In this document: one piece after another, positions 61,207 to 64,000 of the stretch
How positions within the stretch are numbered: the first letter of the stretch is position 1
Layout of the letters: every line of letters begins with the position of its first letter
DNA from: Chryseobacterium sp. JUb7
GTDB taxonomy: Bacteria > Bacteroidota > Bacteroidia > Flavobacteriales > Weeksellaceae
DNA length: 64,000 nt
Direction: 5' to 3'
Assembly (NCBI RefSeq): GCF_024806495.1
Contig: NZ_JANUFF010000007.1
Coordinates: forward strand, 124,001 to 188,000
Position numbers and translations under genes: made by a program
Notes under the pieces: model-generated
What the model was told of the DNA's origin: nothing
What the model saw: the letters and a program-made list of their open reading frames with translations, nothing else
Database searches by the model: none

Positions 61207-62112
61207 ATGAAAGTTACCTTTGAACGAGTAATCCCTGATGACAAGAGCTCTTTCCGTACGATTCACAACAATTCTCCCATTTCAGAATTCAAATGGGAAT
61301 ACCATTACCATCCCGAAATTGAGCTGGTGTGTGTTATTTCCGGAAGCGGAACAAGACATGTGGGCTATCATAAGAGTAATTACACCAATGGTGATTTGGT
61401 TTTAATCGGTTCCAATATTCCCCACTCCGGATTTGGATTGAACTCTATAGATCCGCACGAAGAAATTGTTCTTCAGTTCAAAGAAGAAATTCTTCAGTTT
61501 CCTCAACAGGAAGTTGAAGCAAGATCTATTAAAAACTTATTGGAACTTTCAAAATACGGCATTCATTTTCACCCTAAAATTAAAAAAGCTTTGCTTCCAA
61601 AACTGAAATTAATGTTGGAGTCGGAAGGTTATAAAAGGTATTTGCTGTTGCTGGAAATTTTGTTTGACCTTTCGAAATGTACGGATTATGAAATTTTAAA
61701 CAAGGAAATCATGCCCTATACTATTATTTCTAAAAATAAAACACGTCTGGAAAATATCTTCACTTATGTTGAGCATCATTATGATAAAGAAATTAATATT
61801 GAAGATGTTGCTAAACTGGCGAATCTCACATTGCCGGCTTTTTGTAATTTTTTTAAAAAAGCCACACAGATTACGTTTACAGAATTTGTGAATCGATACC
61901 GCATTAATAAAGCATGTCTTCTGATGGCGCAGGATAAAAGCATTTCAGAATGCAGCTACAGCTGTGGTTTTAATAATGTGACTTATTTTAACAGAATGTT
62001 TAAAAAATATACGGAGAAGACGCCTTCAGAATTTATAAAAAATTTCTCGCATAATAAGGTGAATGTGGATTTAAAGGTTGAGAATGAAGTGAAGATTAAG
62101 GCGAGTTTTTAA
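61207..62112 (+). CDS. AraC-family transcriptional regulator
   Basis: 301 residues: an N-terminal cupin sensing domain (about 25-100, 'YHYHPEIELVCVISGSGTRHVG' with 'GDLVLIGSNIPHSG') and a C-terminal pair of helix-turn-helix motifs (about 190-285, 'LANLTLPAFCNFFKKATQITFTEFVNRYRINKACLLM' and 'SECSYSCGFNNVTYFNRMFKKY'). It is divergent from the trehalase operon and most likely activates it in the presence of sugar. Confidence 0.92.
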   Translation: MKVTFERVIPDDKSSFRTIHNNSPISEFKWEYHYHPEIELVCVISGSGTRHVGYHKSNYTNGDLVLIGSNIPHSGFGLNSIDPHEEIVLQFKEEILQFPQQEVEARSIKNLLELSKYGIHFHPKIKKALLPKLKLMLESEGYKRYLLLLEILFDLSKCTDYEILNKEIMPYTIISKNKTRLENIFTYVEHHYDKEINIEDVAKLANLTLPAFCNFFKKATQITFTEFVNRYRINKACLLMAQDKSISECSYSCGFNNVTYFNRMFKKYTEKTPSEFIKNFSHNKVNVDLKVENEVKIKASF

Positions 62113-62209
62113 AAATTATTTCAGTTGTGGAAAACCGTAAGGATAAAGATTGTTAATAAATTATTTTCGTAATGAAATAATTTATTAACAATCTTAAATT
62201 ACAAAAATT

Positions 62210-62500
62210 ATGTCAATTAGAATTACATGTATCAACAAAGACAATGGATATCACGAAAATCCAAATTTAGCAATTACCCACTTAGGCTGGATCAATGAAC
62301 AAACTAAAAATACGGGAAAAAGTACTCGGTTAGAATTGTATAATTGGATAAAGAATGAAAATGGATATGCCTATGTTACAGATGCTAATGGAAACAAAGC
62401 AAAAGTCATCACCGCAGAAACTTACAATGGAACTAAATATTTAAAAACAGAGGCAGATAACTCTACAAAAAATAATTTATTATCGCTTCCTGAATGCTAA
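62210..62500 (+). CDS. DUF3892 protein
   Basis: 96 residues. 'ITCINKDNGYHENPNLAITHLGWINEQ' and 'GYAYVTDANGNKAKV' match the small DUF3892 family, function unknown. No signal peptide. Monocistronic with its own terminator. Confidence 0.8.
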   Translation: MSIRITCINKDNGYHENPNLAITHLGWINEQTKNTGKSTRLELYNWIKNENGYAYVTDANGNKAKVITAETYNGTKYLKTEADNSTKNNLLSLPEC

Positions 62501-62522
62501 AAAACCCTAGTTTAAAATTTAA

Positions 62523-62547
62523 AAAAGCTGTTCAAAAAGAACAGCTT
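62523..62547. terminator. Terminator of DUF3892 gene
   Basis: AAAGCTGTTC and GAACAGCTTT form a 10-bp stem with an A5 loop. Confidence 0.85.
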
Positions 62548-62611
62548 TATATATTATATAGTGAAGTTACAAAAAGTCATCAAACGACAACCTGCAACAA
62601 TCAACCAAAAA

Positions 62612-63166
62612 TTATTTCCATTTAATATTACAACCCATGCTCGGTCTTTGAATATCTTCCTGAGGTTCTCCCAACAGTAAATTTTCAAAAGCGATAATTA
62701 AATCTTCACCTGTTACATCCTTATGGTTTCCTGGTCTTGAATCATCCATCTGTCCTCTGTAGATAAGATCCAGTTTCTCATCAAAGAAATAAAAATCAGG
62801 AGTACAAGCTGCATCATATGCTTTAGCGATTGCCTGGCTCTCATCATATAAATAAGGAAAGTCAAATTTTCTTTCAATTTGAAATTCGATCATTTTTTCA
62901 GGAGAATCTGCCGGATATTTTTCTACGTTATTGGCGTTGATTGCTATAAATTCAATCCCTCTTTCATTATAGTCTTCATATAGTTCGTTTAGCTTATCAA
63001 TTACATGAAGAACAAACGGGCAATGGTTGCACATGAAGATTACTAAAGTTCCTTTTTCTCCTTTCAGATCATCCAATGACTGAATTTCGTTACTTTTTGA
63101 TGGGTTGGGAAGCTCAAAAAACGGTGCTTTTGTACCCAATGCTAACATATTTGAGGGAGTATCCAT
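62612..63166 (-). CDS. Thioredoxin-like AhpC/TSA-family protein
   Basis: 184 residues of the redoxin fold. The active site reads 'FMCNHCPFVLHVID', a C-x-x-C of the type in uncharacterised thioredoxin-family proteins related to ResA. No signal peptide is seen, so it is probably cytosolic. Role may be peroxide reduction or thiol-disulfide exchange. Monocistronic. Confidence 0.88.
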   Translation of the reverse strand: MDTPSNMLALGTKAPFFELPNPSKSNEIQSLDDLKGEKGTLVIFMCNHCPFVLHVIDKLNELYEDYNERGIEFIAINANNVEKYPADSPEKMIEFQIERKFDFPYLYDESQAIAKAYDAACTPDFYFFDEKLDLIYRGQMDDSRPGNHKDVTGEDLIIAFENLLLGEPQEDIQRPSMGCNIKWK

Positions 63167-63221
63167 ATCTTTTTAAATTTGTGGACAAAGATAAAGATTT
63201 TCTTTCATTATATAAGTAAGG

Positions 63222-63380
63222 ACGCGAGAAGCAGGAAGATGGAAGTTATGCAGCTATTATTTAATTGAGCTTGGCTATGTACTTCATTAATTTTTACAAT
63301 AATTCCAAAATAATCAGTCCAAAATAACCTCCAGCTCCCATTATTCCAGCATTCATCCCTCCAGAATACTACTATGAAAT
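63222..63380. repeat. Degenerate relative of the ftsY-leader element
   Basis: 'GAAGCAGGAAGATGGAAGTTA' near the left and, on the other strand, 'GGATGAATGCTGG' and 'GGAGCTGGAGGTTA' resemble the GCTGGAAG/GGATG units of 32938-33012. The copy is worn, so membership in the same family is tentative. No gene lies in 63167-63468. Confidence 0.4.
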
Positions 63381-63435
63381 CTTTCGTCAAAAGTTAAATC
63401 CTAAAATTTGTTTGGAAGATATGTTGAAAAGTTTG

Positions 63436-63443
63436 TAGTTTTG
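63436..63443 (+). promoter_or_regulatory. -7 promoter box for TetR gene
   Basis: TAGTTTTG matches TAnnTTTG. A TTTG lies 21 bp upstream (63411-63414) as a possible -33 element. The box overlaps the palindrome at 63440-63460. Confidence 0.65.
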
Positions 63444-63460
63444 CTAACACTGTTAGTAAA
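63440..63460. promoter_or_regulatory. TetR-type palindromic operator
   Basis: CTAACA (63444-63449) and TGTTAG (63451-63456) are perfect inverted arms around a single C, extended by TTT and AAA at the ends of a 21-bp site. It covers the -7 box and the transcription start of the TetR gene, so it should mediate self-repression. Confidence 0.7.
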
Positions 63461-63468
63461 TAAAAATC

Positions 63469-64000
63469 ATGGGTCTACATGAACGTCGACAAAGAGAAAA
63501 AGAATCAATACGTGCCAATATTTTGGACGCGGCATTCTCTTTGGCTAAAACCGAAGGGTGGGCTTCACTTTCCATGAGAAAAATTGCCGATGCCATTGAG
63601 TACAGTGCACCGGTGGTTTACGATCATTTTGAAAACAAAGAAGCTATTTTATACGAAATTTCGTTGAATGGTTTCCACTGTTTACACATCGAATTGTTGA
63701 AAGCTCAGAGAGAACACGACAATCCGGAAGATCAGCTGAAAGCTATTGTGGATGCATACTGGAAGTTTGCATTTAAAAACAAAGAGTATTATCAATTGAT
63801 GTTCGGATTGGGGATGCAGTGTAGCGGAAAAGGAATGATGAAAGAAGAATTTTCATCGTTTCAGGATATGCTTTATGACTGCACGTATGAAATTATTAAG
63901 AAAAAAGGATCAAATCCTGATAATGCCTGTCACTCATCTCACGCTTTATTTTCTGCGGTACATGGGTTGATTTCCATTATGATGATGCGTAATGACGACA
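63469..64000 (+). CDS. TetR/AcrR-family regulator (3' end cut by window)
   Basis: About 177 residues are present, open to the window end. The N-terminal helix-turn-helix (about 10-58) reads 'ANILDAAFSLAKTEGWASLSMRKIADAIEYSAPVVYDHFENKEAILYEI'-like sequence in pieces such as 'IRANILDAAFSLAK' and 'APVVYDHFENKEAILY'. The ligand domain follows. ATG 63469 sits 25 bp after the -7 box. The self-operator upstream is clear. Genes beyond the edge are probably its targets, often an RND efflux system in this group. Confidence 0.88.
   Translation, partial: MGLHERRQREKESIRANILDAAFSLAKTEGWASLSMRKIADAIEYSAPVVYDHFENKEAILYEISLNGFHCLHIELLKAQREHDNPEDQLKAIVDAYWKFAFKNKEYYQLMFGLGMQCSGKGMMKEEFSSFQDMLYDCTYEIIKKKGSNPDNACHSSHALFSAVHGLISIMMMRNDD

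Noticed and set aside
62126..62134. Single TTTTCCACA DnaA-box-like match
   Set aside because: An isolated 9-mer in AT-rich DNA is expected by chance and has no neighbouring boxes.

Overview
The window is bacterial chromosome from a low-GC member of the Bacteroidota, most likely class Flavobacteriia and close to Chryseobacterium or Elizabethkingia. The evidence is: type IX secretion (T9SS) C-terminal sorting domains on two exported proteins plus a T9SS plug protein; Bacteroidota-only families (DUF4290, DUF4295); Bacteroidota-type -7 promoter boxes (TAnnTTTG) ahead of many genes; and start codons preceded by A-rich stretches instead of strong Shine-Dalgarno sites. I see no prophage, transposase or CRISPR array. 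Most genes are chromosomal housekeeping.

Layout. 0.3-6.9 kb: a beta-trefoil protein, upp, der, tRNA-Gln, katG with an OxyR-like inverted repeat, a haem-binding protein and a DCC thiol protein. 7.0-12.1 kb: an alpha-amylase lipoprotein, DUF4290, murA, a stand-alone NIL-domain protein with an operator, and a YiiX-like lipoprotein. 12.2-20.6 kb: an OmpR-type response regulator and histidine kinase, then a separately promoted operon of an MgtC-like membrane protein, a periplasmic adaptor, an HME-type RND pump and an outer-membrane channel. Upstream of that operon lie four 11-bp direct repeats, a -7 box, an 11-codon leader ORF starting M-D-P-D-P, and two overlapping hairpins. 20.6-32.0 kb: a DUF1801 protein, T9SS cargo, an aminotransferase, a lipoprotein, murB, proC, VanZ, lnt and a second T9SS cargo. 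32.2-45.2 kb: rpmB-rpmG-DUF4295, ftsY, a GlsB-like protein, sppA, folK, two OmpA paralogues (one without its peptidoglycan-binding domain), recQ, fmt, a ribBA with a degenerate RibA half, and an LLM oxidoreductase. 45.2-52.0 kb: a PIF1-like helicase, paired small lipoproteins, a gamma-carbonic anhydrase, an Nfu/NifU protein and hemH.

52.0-53.0 kb is a gene-free, AT-rich stretch with four perfect TTATCCACA boxes at 210-230 bp spacing plus weaker boxes between them. It is a candidate replication origin or DnaA-titration site, and a ParE-type toxin-antitoxin pair follows directly. 53.7-62.1 kb: the T9SS plug protein, an MBL hydrolase, and a likely trehalose locus (TonB receptor, GH37 trehalase, MFS permease, divergent AraC regulator). 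62.2-64.0 kb: DUF3892, a thioredoxin-like protein, and a TetR gene cut by the window edge, with a palindromic operator over its own -7 box.

The strongest leads are the leader-ORF/MgtC/RND operon with its probable two-component operator and the DnaA-box array. Secondary leads are a set of apparently leaderless mRNAs, MurA with Asp in place of the catalytic Cys, a RibBX-like enzyme, and a dispersed inverted-repeat family found between convergent genes. All functional assignments come from reading the protein and DNA sequence; no database search was run.
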